This document shows, one piece after another, positions 51,840 to 61,377 of a DNA stretch of 64,000 nt. Every line of letters begins with the position of its first letter. The first letter of the stretch is position 1. This DNA comes from Saprospiraceae bacterium (GTDB lineage Bacteria > Bacteroidota > Bacteroidia > Chitinophagales > Saprospiraceae): contig JADKBV010000004.1 in assembly GCA_016714895.1 (NCBI GenBank), positions 124,001-188,000 of the forward strand. The letters are read 5' to 3'. Under the pieces are notes generated by a model. The model was not told where the DNA came from, did no database searches, and was given only the letters and a program-made list of their open reading frames with translations. The translations under genes and the position numbers were made by a program.

Positions 51840-53191
51840 TATGTATTCACTTTTCGGTAGGTAAAACCCAGTTTATCCAATCCCCGCTGAATTTCAGGAG
51901 CTGACATAAATAAATCCCACAACAATCCCGAACGGTAATTTTCAATCATAACCGGAATCGGTCCCTGATCAATAGCCAGATAATGAGGAACAAACCAGTC
52001 TGATTGTTCTGAAAAAGCGTCATAAGGACCATATTTTCCGATGTATTGTGGTTTTTCCTCATATAAATAGGCTAAAAAATTGAAAGATGCTTCAGGTAAA
52101 AAAGGAAAACTGCTCAAAGCAGCAGTGGGACTGATGACTCCAAGATCTTCCTTCGGATTGTGTCCGGAGTATCCGTTGATGGAATAACTGGAAGTCATTC
52201 CCCAACATTTTTCACTATAACCTTTATAATCATATGGGTTTCTTTTTGCATGTTGATAATGTATCTCTACATGGTTCCTGCATAACTTCCAATAATCAGC
52301 GTATTGGTCTTTCAGTCCTCTGGGGTCTAATCCCAGAAAAGAATAGTGAGACCAGAATAGTGGTCCTACCGCTATGTCATCATGTTCGTAATGGTCCAGA
52401 ACTGTCTCGATGCCATATAATTTTTTATTGGAAACGATATCCCCGTTTCTCATAAAACCCTGATGAAATACCTCAGGTTTAATGGGAAAAGTCGGTGAGG
52501 AAGCGCCCAAAACATACATAATAAGACATTCATTATATCCACCGACCGGAAAATTCATCTTCCAACCATGTTTTGGTGACCAATGCCAGTACAAAATATT
52601 TTCCCCACCTTTGGTGTACCACGACCACTCAATATTTCGCCATAGCGCATCCATTTTTTGAGCCAATACAATTTCTTCAGGATTTCCCTTTTTGAAATAT
52701 TGTCTTGCTGCAATTAATCCCTGAGCCAAAAATGCTGTTTCAACCAGATCTCCACCGTCATCATATCTGCTGAAAGGATAAGCAGTACCATCAGGATTCC
52801 ACCAATGCGACCAGGCACCATGAAATTTTTCTGCTTTTTCGAGCCAGTTTACCAGATGATTTAATCTTTCAAAACCTTCCTTACGGGAAATAAAACCTCG
52901 TTCTATTCCCACAATCAAAGCCATGATTCCAAAACCAGTACCTCCGGAAGTGGTAATATCTTTATGATGTATGCCATAAACATCATCCATATGCAATCTT
53001 TCTCTTGCGGCCTTGGATATGGGTTCGCAAGCTTCCCAAAAATACAAAAAGGTTTCCTTTTGCACCTTATCTAACAAAACATCTTTTGGGTTAGCAGCTA
53101 TGGCAGAGATCATTTCCTTTTTGGCAGCACAAGCAGAAAAGATGATTATAATACTACAAAGAATAATATGTATGTTCAATATCTTATTCAC
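51836..53191 (-). CDS. GH144-type (PF10091) glucanase, lipoprotein
   Basis: This 451-residue protein has a GTG start at 53191, 13 bp after the preceding gene's stop. A lipoprotein signal (IIIIFSACAAKK) precedes a single catalytic domain of the putative-glucoamylase Pfam family PF10091. That family contains the endo-beta-1,2-glucanases of CAZy family GH144 (founding member from Chitinophaga pinensis). Typical segments are FLYFWEACEPISKAARER, TSGGTGFGIMALIVGIERGFI, GDLVETAFLAQGLIAARQYF, YWHWSPKHGWKMNFPVGGYNECLI, LGVISPTAALSSFPF and LAIDQGPIPVMIENYRSGLLWDLFMSAPEI. It would be anchored facing the periplasm or the surface and act on glucan or its oligosaccharides. Confidence 0.9.
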   Translation of the reverse strand: MNKILNIHIILCSIIIIFSACAAKKEMISAIAANPKDVLLDKVQKETFLYFWEACEPISKAARERLHMDDVYGIHHKDITTSGGTGFGIMALIVGIERGFISRKEGFERLNHLVNWLEKAEKFHGAWSHWWNPDGTAYPFSRYDDGGDLVETAFLAQGLIAARQYFKKGNPEEIVLAQKMDALWRNIEWSWYTKGGENILYWHWSPKHGWKMNFPVGGYNECLIMYVLGASSPTFPIKPEVFHQGFMRNGDIVSNKKLYGIETVLDHYEHDDIAVGPLFWSHYSFLGLDPRGLKDQYADYWKLCRNHVEIHYQHAKRNPYDYKGYSEKCWGMTSSYSINGYSGHNPKEDLGVISPTAALSSFPFLPEASFNFLAYLYEEKPQYIGKYGPYDAFSEQSDWFVPHYLAIDQGPIPVMIENYRSGLLWDLFMSAPEIQRGLDKLGFTYRKVNTY

Positions 53192-53204
53192 TTTACAAAT
53201 GATT

Positions 53205-55154
53205 TTAGTATGTAAAACCCAGTTTGGTCAATCCGGATTTTATTTCCGGAGCTGACATAAATAAATCCCATAAAAGACCTGTCCTGTGATTCTCGATCAT
53301 ACAAACGATCGGTCCCTGATCTATGGCCAGATAAGAAGACGCTGTCCATCCTTCTCCGAGGTGAAATGCATCATAAAAACCATATTGACCCCATAATCTG
53401 TCTCCCAGGGTATAATAAAAAAACTTCATTGCCTTCATACTCTCTTCCGGAGAATACGGAAAAGATGATAATGCAGCTGTTGGTGAAATAACACCTAAAT
53501 CATTGGTAGGGCTGTGTGCATTATACCCTTGATGATTGTCACTCGCCGTAAGTCCCCAGCAATGATCTGAATAACCAACAAAATTTCTGGGATTTGCCGC
53601 ACAATATGCGTGATTTATTTTCGAATGACTTACATTTTGTTGCCAATAGCCTGCGTATGTATCTTTAAGATTTCTCGGATCCAGTCCCATAAATGAGTAG
53701 TGAGCAAAAAACAAGGGTCCTCCCAAATCATAGCCCAAAGGCAAGGTGTATCCATAGTACATTCTTCCGTTTTTTATACCGCCGTTTCTGGCAAATCCCT
53801 CATGATAAACATTTGCAGGTATGCTGTAATCCGGCGACGAAGCTGCCAATACATAAGGCATCAAACCTTCATTGTATCCGGAAATCGGAAGATTCATCTC
53901 CCAATTGTACTGTGGTGACCAATGCCAGTAAAGTACATTTTTCTGATTGCGGTAGAAGTTCCATTCAACTTCAGACCAAAGTTTATTTATTTTGTCAATA
54001 ATATATTTTTCATTTGGATCGGATTCCTTCAGATACTGACGGACCGTAATCAGACCCTGCACCAGAAAAGCTGTTTCCACGAGGTCACCACCATTATCTT
54101 TTGTGCTGAAAGGTATGGTTTTGCCTGTGATTCCGTTCATCCAATGTGGCCAGACACCATGAAAACGATCTGCTTTTTCGAGAAAATCCACCATTTTTTT
54201 CCACCGGGTGACGGCTTCATTTCTGCTTATCCAACCTCTTTCAGTTGCAACAATCATACTCATCAAACCAAAACCACTACCTCCGGAAGTAACCAAATCA
54301 CCGGAGCTGTTTCTTTCCCTTGCCATACCACTTACCGGATGGCCAAACGACCAGAAATATTCAAATGTTTTTTCCTGAACCAAATTCAGCAAAGCCTCAT
54401 CAGAGATCTGCGGAAAAACTTTTTGTTGGTTATCTCCGGTATAAAAGCTGTATTGAGTAGCTTTAAAATTTCTGCCGATTTTATCACCCAGTACACCACT
54501 GAAAAACAACCTCACCTTAAGGAAGGAGGGTAATATTTGATCCGTTTTTACTTCAACAGTAGTATCATTCAGTAACTTTGATGTGATATTATAGGTTTCT
54601 TTTCCTGTCAGGAGTACATTATTTTCAATAGCTGCTGCGGTCAGTTTGTGACTGAAAGTGACGTAAAAAACCGGCTGTGCGGAAATATTGATATTTTGAT
54701 TGGTCGGGTGCAAAGATTTTCCGTCAACTTCTACTTTTTTGATGGTCAAATCTTCCAATACAATGGAAAATAAAATCTCTGCTCCTTTAAAGACAGCTCC
54801 GTTTCCTGATTTTAACGAAGTTGGTATATTCAGTTTGTAGGTTTTTCCTTCTTCAAGCGTTTGTAGTATTTTAATATTGATAATTTTATTCTGATCTGAA
54901 TACGACAATGAAACCGGAATCTGAAGATTGCCGTTTTGTAAAGAAATTCCTGCTGTTGATTTATCATCAATAGAGACATCAAAACCCAGGACGATTTCAT
55001 CATCGCTTATTACTGCGGGTTGATTCAGAATGGAGGACTGACCTAAACGGGCAAATACCAATTGAAAATCACTTGCATTTTTATTTTCTTTATCACAAGA
55101 AAATAAAAACATGGAAAAAGAAAAAACAACCCATATGGTCCCGGAAAATTTCAT
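53205..55154 (-). CDS. GH144-type (PF10091) glucanase with two Ig-like domains, lipoprotein
   Basis: This 649-residue lipoprotein (FSMFLFSCDKEN) has two N-terminal SbsA/BIG_5-like Ig domains (about 30-240: IVLGFDVSIDDKSTAGISLQNGN, PVFYVTFSHKLTAAAIENNVLLTG). A PF10091 catalytic domain follows (about 260-645), closely related to the next gene (TSGGSGFGLMSMIVATERGWI, YWHWSPQYNWEMNLPISGYNEGLM, LGVISPTAALSSFPY, LAIDQGPIVCMIENHRTGLLWDLFMSAPEI). The long spacer suggests a surface-exposed endo-enzyme, with the shorter paralogue working in the periplasm (inference). It lies between the surface lipoprotein and the second glucanase, 186 bp after the former. Confidence 0.9.
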   Translation of the reverse strand: MKFSGTIWVVFSFSMFLFSCDKENKNASDFQLVFARLGQSSILNQPAVISDDEIVLGFDVSIDDKSTAGISLQNGNLQIPVSLSYSDQNKIINIKILQTLEEGKTYKLNIPTSLKSGNGAVFKGAEILFSIVLEDLTIKKVEVDGKSLHPTNQNINISAQPVFYVTFSHKLTAAAIENNVLLTGKETYNITSKLLNDTTVEVKTDQILPSFLKVRLFFSGVLGDKIGRNFKATQYSFYTGDNQQKVFPQISDEALLNLVQEKTFEYFWSFGHPVSGMARERNSSGDLVTSGGSGFGLMSMIVATERGWISRNEAVTRWKKMVDFLEKADRFHGVWPHWMNGITGKTIPFSTKDNGGDLVETAFLVQGLITVRQYLKESDPNEKYIIDKINKLWSEVEWNFYRNQKNVLYWHWSPQYNWEMNLPISGYNEGLMPYVLAASSPDYSIPANVYHEGFARNGGIKNGRMYYGYTLPLGYDLGGPLFFAHYSFMGLDPRNLKDTYAGYWQQNVSHSKINHAYCAANPRNFVGYSDHCWGLTASDNHQGYNAHSPTNDLGVISPTAALSSFPYSPEESMKAMKFFYYTLGDRLWGQYGFYDAFHLGEGWTASSYLAIDQGPIVCMIENHRTGLLWDLFMSAPEIKSGLTKLGFTY

Positions 55155-55340
55155 GTTTATGTTGATTTTAGTAAGTATTCAGCGCAGATGTCCAAAATTG
55201 ACCTTACACTTTTTTAAACATCTGTTTTGCCTAAGATCTTAAAACAGTATGCTGATTTTTGATTAAATACAGGGAAGACAATTTATCCTTCCTATATGTA
55301 AATATTTATGGTATCCGGTCGACGACCGAAACTAATAATT

Positions 55341-56612
55341 TTATGGTTTTTCAGCGTTATAAAGCGATGTTACATCCGCCGCTGAGAAAGCAGCATGGAA
55401 AACTCTTACATCATCCATCAAACCTTTGAAGTGATTGTTGTCCGGTGATCCAATAGGGTTAGCCCAGTCGTCCGTAACGATTCTGTTTTCACTTCCCTGA
55501 ATAAATCCGAAAGCCAATCTGTCGCCGGGAGCAGGATTACCAGCATATTTCAAGCCTACAGTGCCAAACATTGGGTGTGCAGCTCCGAACAAGTTGAAGT
55601 CCTGGCTTTTTCTCAGTTTACCATTAATGTACATGGCACCAATTTTAGTAGTAGCATTGTATGTACAAACGACATGAGCCCATTTATCTTTTATAACGCC
55701 TGCCAATCCACCTGCTGCAGATACGTCATCATCAAAGGTCCAACCCATCCAGCCTAAGTTACCATTGGTTGACCACCATAAGTCCTCAGCATTGTTGTTT
55801 CCTCCGGCTATTTCGTAACGGGTAGCCAATTTACAACCACCATAATTACCGAAAATTTCGAATTGGAAACCATGCCATGCAGCTAAACCCATAACAAACT
55901 GACCTCTGGTCTCACCTGCCGCATTAACGTCAGAACCATCAGATTTTATCCAGAAACTCAAGGTAAAATCTTTGGTACCCATAAGAGTAGATGCATTAGC
56001 AACTTCCACCAAAGTTTCGTCACCATCAAATGACAAAGCGCTGCTTCCCTGTCCAAATCTGTCATTGTTGTAAGAAACTTTAACTTCGTTTGCAGTGGAG
56101 TATTTGTTTGTTGCCTCAGCTGTCGATCCGTCAAAATGCCAGTAAGCCACCATTTTGTCAGCAAAAGGAACAACCACAGGAGCTCGTCCTTCAGTTGTAA
56201 ATGTTCTGCTCAAATCGGTAAATCCTCCATCATCATCAGCCTGTAATCCTGAAAGGGTAAGGGTGTACAATGTACCTCTGACAAAATCAGCAGTCGGGTT
56301 GATGGTAATTTTGTTTCCACTTGCCGATACAGCTGCATCAACAGCACCACTGGTAGAAGAAACTTTTACCGTAGTGGAAGAAACCGAACTTGTTTTAACA
56401 TTTTTGTCAAATGTAACGGTGATGGTTGCGTTTAATGCTACGTCAGTAGCAGAAGTTGAGCCATTTAAATCAGAAGTCACTGCACTTCCGTTTTGAAAAC
56501 TTGTACCACCGGCTTCAATAGCAGTAACTTTTAGTGCATCGGGATCTTTTTTACAAGAAACCATTAATATGGCAATTGCCAAAAACAAAGAACTGAATTT
56601 TAAAATTTTCAT
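55341..56612 (-). CDS. Ig-like plus LamG surface lipoprotein of the PUL
   Basis: ATG 56612 gives 423 residues with a lipoprotein signal (MKILKFSSLFLAIAILMVSCKKD); the frame runs 64 codons further upstream but that part overlaps the SusD end and looks random. One SbsA/BIG_5-like Ig domain (about 30-140, ATITVTFDKNVKTSSVSSTTVKV) precedes a LamG/concanavalin-like jelly roll (about 155-415, MVAYWHFDGSTAEATN, FTLSFWIKSDG, WAHVVCTYNATTKIGAMYING, GLMDDVRVFHAAFSAADVTSLYNAE). It occupies the SusE/SusF position, so a surface glycan-binding protein is likely. It follows susD by 88 bp. Confidence 0.88.
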   Translation of the reverse strand: MKILKFSSLFLAIAILMVSCKKDPDALKVTAIEAGGTSFQNGSAVTSDLNGSTSATDVALNATITVTFDKNVKTSSVSSTTVKVSSTSGAVDAAVSASGNKITINPTADFVRGTLYTLTLSGLQADDDGGFTDLSRTFTTEGRAPVVVPFADKMVAYWHFDGSTAEATNKYSTANEVKVSYNNDRFGQGSSALSFDGDETLVEVANASTLMGTKDFTLSFWIKSDGSDVNAAGETRGQFVMGLAAWHGFQFEIFGNYGGCKLATRYEIAGGNNNAEDLWWSTNGNLGWMGWTFDDDVSAAGGLAGVIKDKWAHVVCTYNATTKIGAMYINGKLRKSQDFNLFGAAHPMFGTVGLKYAGNPAPGDRLAFGFIQGSENRIVTDDWANPIGSPDNNHFKGLMDDVRVFHAAFSAADVTSLYNAEKP

Positions 56613-56700
56613 TTTACTACAATTTTTTAATGAAACAATATTATTAATTACAAAGCGGTTGGAAAAAACTTCCTCCATACTTCTACACTTATCCGATTTT

Positions 56701-58164
56701 TTAATACCCAAAGTTTTGTTTGATTCTTCCCTGAGAAATATCCACTTCCGATTGTGGTATAGGCAACAATTCATTTTTCCCTTTGACAAATCCCAAAGGA
56801 CCAAGGACTGCTTCCGCTTTTCCTGTCCGAACCAAATCCCAGAATCTTAAACCTTCCAAACCAAATTCATATTTTCTTTCCAAAATAATGATGTCTCTCA
56901 GTTGATTTTTATCTGTGGTGGTAACATTAGGGAGCCCTGCTCTGTTCCGGATTTGATTCAGATATGGCAAAGCCTGAGATGATTTTCCGTTTTCATTGAG
57001 TGCTTCAGCATACATCATCAGAATATCTGCATAACGTATGATTCTTCTGTTATGTCCGAAGGATGTATTCGGGTCAGGACCGGGATACCATACTTTTTGA
57101 TTGTAACATTCTACTTCAACAATAACGCCGTTTACGTAGGTTGTGTCGGGAGTCGGTGAATCCCCGACGATCAGTATTCCGTCAATAACTTCATTCACAA
57201 AAAGAACTGTCGGATCCAATCTTTTGTCATTGCTATTCTGCATTTCTGTGATAAAAGAATAGGTAGGTCTTCCGAATCCCCATCCACGGTTTGGTGTACC
57301 TCTGACCGTTTGGGTATTGGCATATTGATTTCCTCCGTTGACATAACTGTCAGGAATAGCAGATACTTCAAAAACGGACTCAGAATTGTGCTCAAAATTA
57401 GCTGAAAAAACATCTCTATAATCACTCATCAAAGTATACTCTCCGGAGTTTATGATATCTTCACACAACTTTTCGACAGCCGGAAAATCACCGTAAAAAA
57501 GTTTAATTCTGGCCAATAATCCTCTTGCCGCTCCCTTGGTTGCTCTGCCTAAATCATTGGCAGCATATTGTGATTTTTCAGGCAATACACTGACTGCAAA
57601 CTCCAGATCCGGATAAATGATGTCATTCAGGATTTCAGTGTAAGGAGTTCTTGTTAAATCCAAAGGCGGATCAATGACCAATACTTTGGGAACATCACCA
57701 AAACCTTTGACCAATAATGAATAATAGTAAGCTCTCAAAAATCTTGCCTCGCCGATTAACCTTTGTTTTAGGGTTTCATCCATATTGGTAATTTTGGGAA
57801 CTTCGTTTACGACAAGATTTGATCTTCTGATGACTTCATAAAGCGTTTTATACCATCTTTCCATACTTCCTTCAGAAGCATTGTGTTTAAAAGTTTCATA
57901 ATCATTCAGTTGAGTACCATCTCCGGGATTGGAACCTTTACTGGCATCATCTGCCATAATATCCAAAATTGGAAATCCTCCTGTATTGATGTGCCAGGCT
58001 CTTAATCCGTTATAAATGGCATTGGTAGCCAGAATGGCATCACTTTCACTTACGGGAAAGGTACCTACAGTCAAAGCAGACCGAGGTGTCTGATCAAGAA
58101 AATCCTCATTACAACTTACCAAAAAAATACTGATCAGAGAAAAAAGAAATATATTTTTACGCAT
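56701..58164 (-). CDS. SusD/RagB-family glycan-binding lipoprotein
   Basis: This 487-residue protein has a lipoprotein signal ending FLVSC. The N-terminal SusD-like segment includes DFLDQTPRSALT and ERWYKTLYEVIRRSNLVVNEVP, followed by the TPR helices (RLIGEARFLRAYYYSLLVKGFGDVPKVL). The C-terminal RagB/SusD signature is RRIIRYADILMMYAEALNENG and YLNQIRNRAGLPNVTTTDKNQLRDIIILERKYEFGLEGLRFWDLVRTGKAE. It caps the SusC transporter at the cell surface and delivers oligosaccharides. It starts 18 bp after the susC stop. Confidence 0.96.
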   Translation of the reverse strand: MRKNIFLFSLISIFLVSCNEDFLDQTPRSALTVGTFPVSESDAILATNAIYNGLRAWHINTGGFPILDIMADDASKGSNPGDGTQLNDYETFKHNASEGSMERWYKTLYEVIRRSNLVVNEVPKITNMDETLKQRLIGEARFLRAYYYSLLVKGFGDVPKVLVIDPPLDLTRTPYTEILNDIIYPDLEFAVSVLPEKSQYAANDLGRATKGAARGLLARIKLFYGDFPAVEKLCEDIINSGEYTLMSDYRDVFSANFEHNSESVFEVSAIPDSYVNGGNQYANTQTVRGTPNRGWGFGRPTYSFITEMQNSNDKRLDPTVLFVNEVIDGILIVGDSPTPDTTYVNGVIVEVECYNQKVWYPGPDPNTSFGHNRRIIRYADILMMYAEALNENGKSSQALPYLNQIRNRAGLPNVTTTDKNQLRDIIILERKYEFGLEGLRFWDLVRTGKAEAVLGPLGFVKGKNELLPIPQSEVDISQGRIKQNFGY

Positions 58165-58182
58165 GGCTACTGATTATTAATT

Positions 58183-61140
58183 TTAAAAATTGGCATTCAA
58201 TCCTAATGAAAAAATTCTTGTAATGGGGTACACTCCGCGGTCTATGACCCCGTCAATGGCAGAACCTGCTCCAATTTCAGGAGAATAACCGGTAAATTTT
58301 GTCAAAGTAAACAGATTGGTTGCTCTGATGTAAACATTGGCACCGTTGATTTTCCATTTGCTTTTTGAAGGTAATTTATAATTGAGTGTCAACGAACGCA
58401 ACCGAATAAAAGAACCATCTTCCACAAAATAGGAATTGGGAAGATAATTGACACCACCTACCGTCGGACGTGGATGTTCATTAGTGGATCCTTCTCCTGT
58501 CCAGAACTGATTAAATTTTTCTTCGTAATTCAGGGTGGTAAAACGAATGGTTTGTTTTCCGTTAAATATTTTATTGCCGGTCTGACCCTGAAAATCTGCT
58601 GATAAAGTAAAGTTTTTATAGCCTGCAGAGAGATTAAAGCCATAAACAAAATTTGGAATGGAACTGCCTATAAAGGTTCTGTCTGCAGCTGTAATCCTGC
58701 CATCCCCGTTAACATCTCTATAAATCAAATCTCCGACAGTCTGACCAAAAAGGCTGGGTGTTGATTCAAACTGGGCCTGATTTTGGAAAACACCTATCGC
58801 TTCATATCCGTATAAATACCCGATGGGTTGACCTACAGCGGTTCTGGCCACTTGTTGTCCGTTGCCGAGATCCCCACCGACCAATAAGGAATCAGCACCA
58901 ATGCCCTGACCTATGTCAGTGACCCTGTTTTTGATGGTTGTACCTAAAACACCGATCCCATAAGACCAATCACCTTTGGTCTCTCTATAATTAATGTTCC
59001 ATTCAAATCCACTGTTTTGTACATTGGCGGCATTATAAAATATAGACCTGAAGGCACCAACTCCTGTATAACCTATCGGCTCAAGCGGCACCAATATATC
59101 ATCAGTATTTTTGATATAATAATCCAATTCTACGGTCAATTTGTCATTCAAAAACCCTGCATTGATCCCGATATTGGTTTGTCTTGTCTCTTCCCATTTG
59201 AGATTCGGGTTGCCGCCTCCATTAAAACTGGCACCGGGTTGAAGGGTTTCATTTTGTCCGAATACCGTATTATAATCATTGGATATCAATGAAAACTGTG
59301 CTTCCCCGGGAATTCTTTCATTTCCTATGATTCCCCAACTGGCTCTTAATTTTAAGGAGTTGAGAAAACTGATTTTTGGAAAAAAGCTCTCACGGTCCAG
59401 ATTCCATCCGGCAGCCACACTCGGAAAATTGCCCCATCGGTTGTTGACACCAAATTTAGATGAACCGTCTCTCCTCATCGATACTGTCAATAAATACTTA
59501 CTGTCAAAAGAGTAATTTATTCTTCCGAGATACGATAATAAAGTGTTACGGGTGAAATTGTTGGAAACTCGTTCGTAAATATCTTCACCGGAATTCAGAT
59601 ACCAGAACAAATCATCTTCTCTGATCAGGTTTTCGGTAAGACCGCTTATAAATTCATTTCTCGAATCCTGAGCTGTATATCCTGCGAGTACGTTCAGTGA
59701 ATTTTTTCCGAATTCTTTTGCATAAGATAAAGTATTTTCAAAAATAAGTGTGGTTGCATTGTCATTGGAATACGTGAGATCATTTCTTTCATTTTGTTGT
59801 AAAGGACCTACAAAATATAACGGAACAAAAGATCTTCCTCTTCCTTCATCATGGGTAAACTGCAAACTGGTTTTAAAGGTAAAATTTTTAAGGAAATTTA
59901 CACTCGCATACAAGTTGCCCAATCCTGCGATCAAACCTCTGTCACTATTGGTATATTCTATAGCGGCAACGGGATTTCCGCCCATGACATCAGCAAAATT
60001 GCCGTTTTCAAGGTAGGGTCGGTCGACAGGCCATGCTCTCAGGGCGGTACCTATCACACCCGGTGCATTTTCTTTATCAGAAAGGGCAAGGGACAAATCG
60101 AAACCCATTTTTATATTTTTTGTCACATCAAACCCAAGATTCATTTTTCCTGTCAGTCTGGAGAGGGCCGATTTAGGAAGGATACCTTGCTGGCCGAAAT
60201 AACCAAGTCCAAAATAAAAGTTGGAGGTATTACTTCCTCCGCTCACTGAAAAATTGGCATTTGTAATCGGCGTATTGCTGTTGTAGATTTCATTTTGCCA
60301 ATCAGTATTGGGAAGTGCGTCCAGATTGTTGTAAGAACCGGGATCGATGGCATTCAGAAAGGTGGCAAATTCTCTCCCATTCATTACATCGATTTTGCGT
60401 TCGACATTTTCAATGGATTGTTCGACAGAAACACTTACCACATTTTTTCCTGACTTACCTCTTTTGGTGGTAACAATGATGACACCGGCAGCTCCTCTGG
60501 AACCGTATATCGCTGTCGCCGAAGCATCTTTCAGCACTTCGACAGAGGCAATATCATTAGGATTTAACTGGGCTACCTGACTTACATCTGATATTACGCC
60601 ATCTATCACAGCAATGGGATTATTGTTATTCAGCGTTGTGACTCCCCTCAAACGAACAACAGGATCAGCACCAGGGTCACCACTTGTATTCAGAATCTGC
60701 ATACCGGCAACTTTCCCTTGTAATGCCTGAATAGCATTTGGAGCAGGAACCTTTACAATATCTTCTGCTTTAATCGAAGAAACGGAGCCGGTAAGATCAC
60801 TCTTTTTGATGGTTCCATATCCTATAACCACAATTTCATCCAGAATTTCAGCATTCGGCTGAAGCACAACGTCTATTTTTGTTTTAGCTCCGATAACCAT
60901 GGTGATGGTTTTGTATCCGATATATGAAAACCGGATACTATCGTCCAATTGTTTGTTAATATCATAATTTCCGTCCACATCTGTGAGGGTACCTCTACCC
61001 GATGGCAGAACTTCAACGGTGACGCCTATCAAAGCGAGACCATCTTCTGAAGATGTTATGTTTCCGGTAATGGTACCCTGACCAAAAGTCAACAGCCGGA
61101 TACACAATAACAGACATATTGTTATGACATTTTTAACCAT
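58183..61140 (-). CDS. SusC/RagA-family TonB-dependent transporter
   Basis: This 985-residue outer-membrane receptor is read from ATG 61140 (MVKNVITICLLLCIRLLTFGQ); an 11-codon extension to a TTG at 61173 is rejected. A carboxypeptidase-regulatory-like domain (about 20-100, ITGNITSSEDGLALIGVTVEV) comes first. A plug with LDEIVVIGYGTIKKSDLTGSVSS follows, then the SusC hallmark VEVLKDASATAIYGSRGAAGVIIVTTKRG and a 22-strand barrel ending IFSLGLNANF. It imports oligosaccharides captured by SusD using TonB energy. It is the first structural gene of the PUL, downstream of the regulator. Confidence 0.96.
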   Translation of the reverse strand: MVKNVITICLLLCIRLLTFGQGTITGNITSSEDGLALIGVTVEVLPSGRGTLTDVDGNYDINKQLDDSIRFSYIGYKTITMVIGAKTKIDVVLQPNAEILDEIVVIGYGTIKKSDLTGSVSSIKAEDIVKVPAPNAIQALQGKVAGMQILNTSGDPGADPVVRLRGVTTLNNNNPIAVIDGVISDVSQVAQLNPNDIASVEVLKDASATAIYGSRGAAGVIIVTTKRGKSGKNVVSVSVEQSIENVERKIDVMNGREFATFLNAIDPGSYNNLDALPNTDWQNEIYNSNTPITNANFSVSGGSNTSNFYFGLGYFGQQGILPKSALSRLTGKMNLGFDVTKNIKMGFDLSLALSDKENAPGVIGTALRAWPVDRPYLENGNFADVMGGNPVAAIEYTNSDRGLIAGLGNLYASVNFLKNFTFKTSLQFTHDEGRGRSFVPLYFVGPLQQNERNDLTYSNDNATTLIFENTLSYAKEFGKNSLNVLAGYTAQDSRNEFISGLTENLIREDDLFWYLNSGEDIYERVSNNFTRNTLLSYLGRINYSFDSKYLLTVSMRRDGSSKFGVNNRWGNFPSVAAGWNLDRESFFPKISFLNSLKLRASWGIIGNERIPGEAQFSLISNDYNTVFGQNETLQPGASFNGGGNPNLKWEETRQTNIGINAGFLNDKLTVELDYYIKNTDDILVPLEPIGYTGVGAFRSIFYNAANVQNSGFEWNINYRETKGDWSYGIGVLGTTIKNRVTDIGQGIGADSLLVGGDLGNGQQVARTAVGQPIGYLYGYEAIGVFQNQAQFESTPSLFGQTVGDLIYRDVNGDGRITAADRTFIGSSIPNFVYGFNLSAGYKNFTLSADFQGQTGNKIFNGKQTIRFTTLNYEEKFNQFWTGEGSTNEHPRPTVGGVNYLPNSYFVEDGSFIRLRSLTLNYKLPSKSKWKINGANVYIRATNLFTLTKFTGYSPEIGAGSAIDGVIDRGVYPITRIFSLGLNANF

Positions 61141-61189
61141 GATGATTCGTTTGTTTGTTACAATAAAATACAAGATACAAAAAGCTTGA

Positions 61190-61324
61190 CAAAATTACAA
61201 CAAACATTATATAAATGTTAACATTTTGTAAAGAAATTCATAACAGCCCACCTCACATTTACCTCATCATATTATGTATTGAATATTTACATAATATTTT
61301 TATATAATATATAAACATGTTTAT
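61190..61324 (-). promoter_or_regulatory. susC promoter with operator-like dyads
   Basis: TAATTTTG at 61190-61197 (minus strand) is a -7 element 50 bp before the susC ATG; no exact TTTG partner is seen. Upstream lies the perfect dyad AACATT-N5-AATGTT (61203-61219) with a further AACATT at 61220-61225. Farther up is the palindrome ATAAACATGTTTAT (61311-61324). These are candidate sites for the LuxR-type regulator encoded next door. Confidence 0.45.
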
Positions 61325-61377
61325 TTTACAATGATTATACAATAATTCTGAGGAATTATCCAAATACATCAGCTCAC

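Noticed and set aside
53922..54533. 203-codon frame antisense to the first GH144-type gene
   Set aside because: It is wholly inside a well-supported gene on the other strand; composition (many Phe, His and Ser) is typical of a mirror frame.
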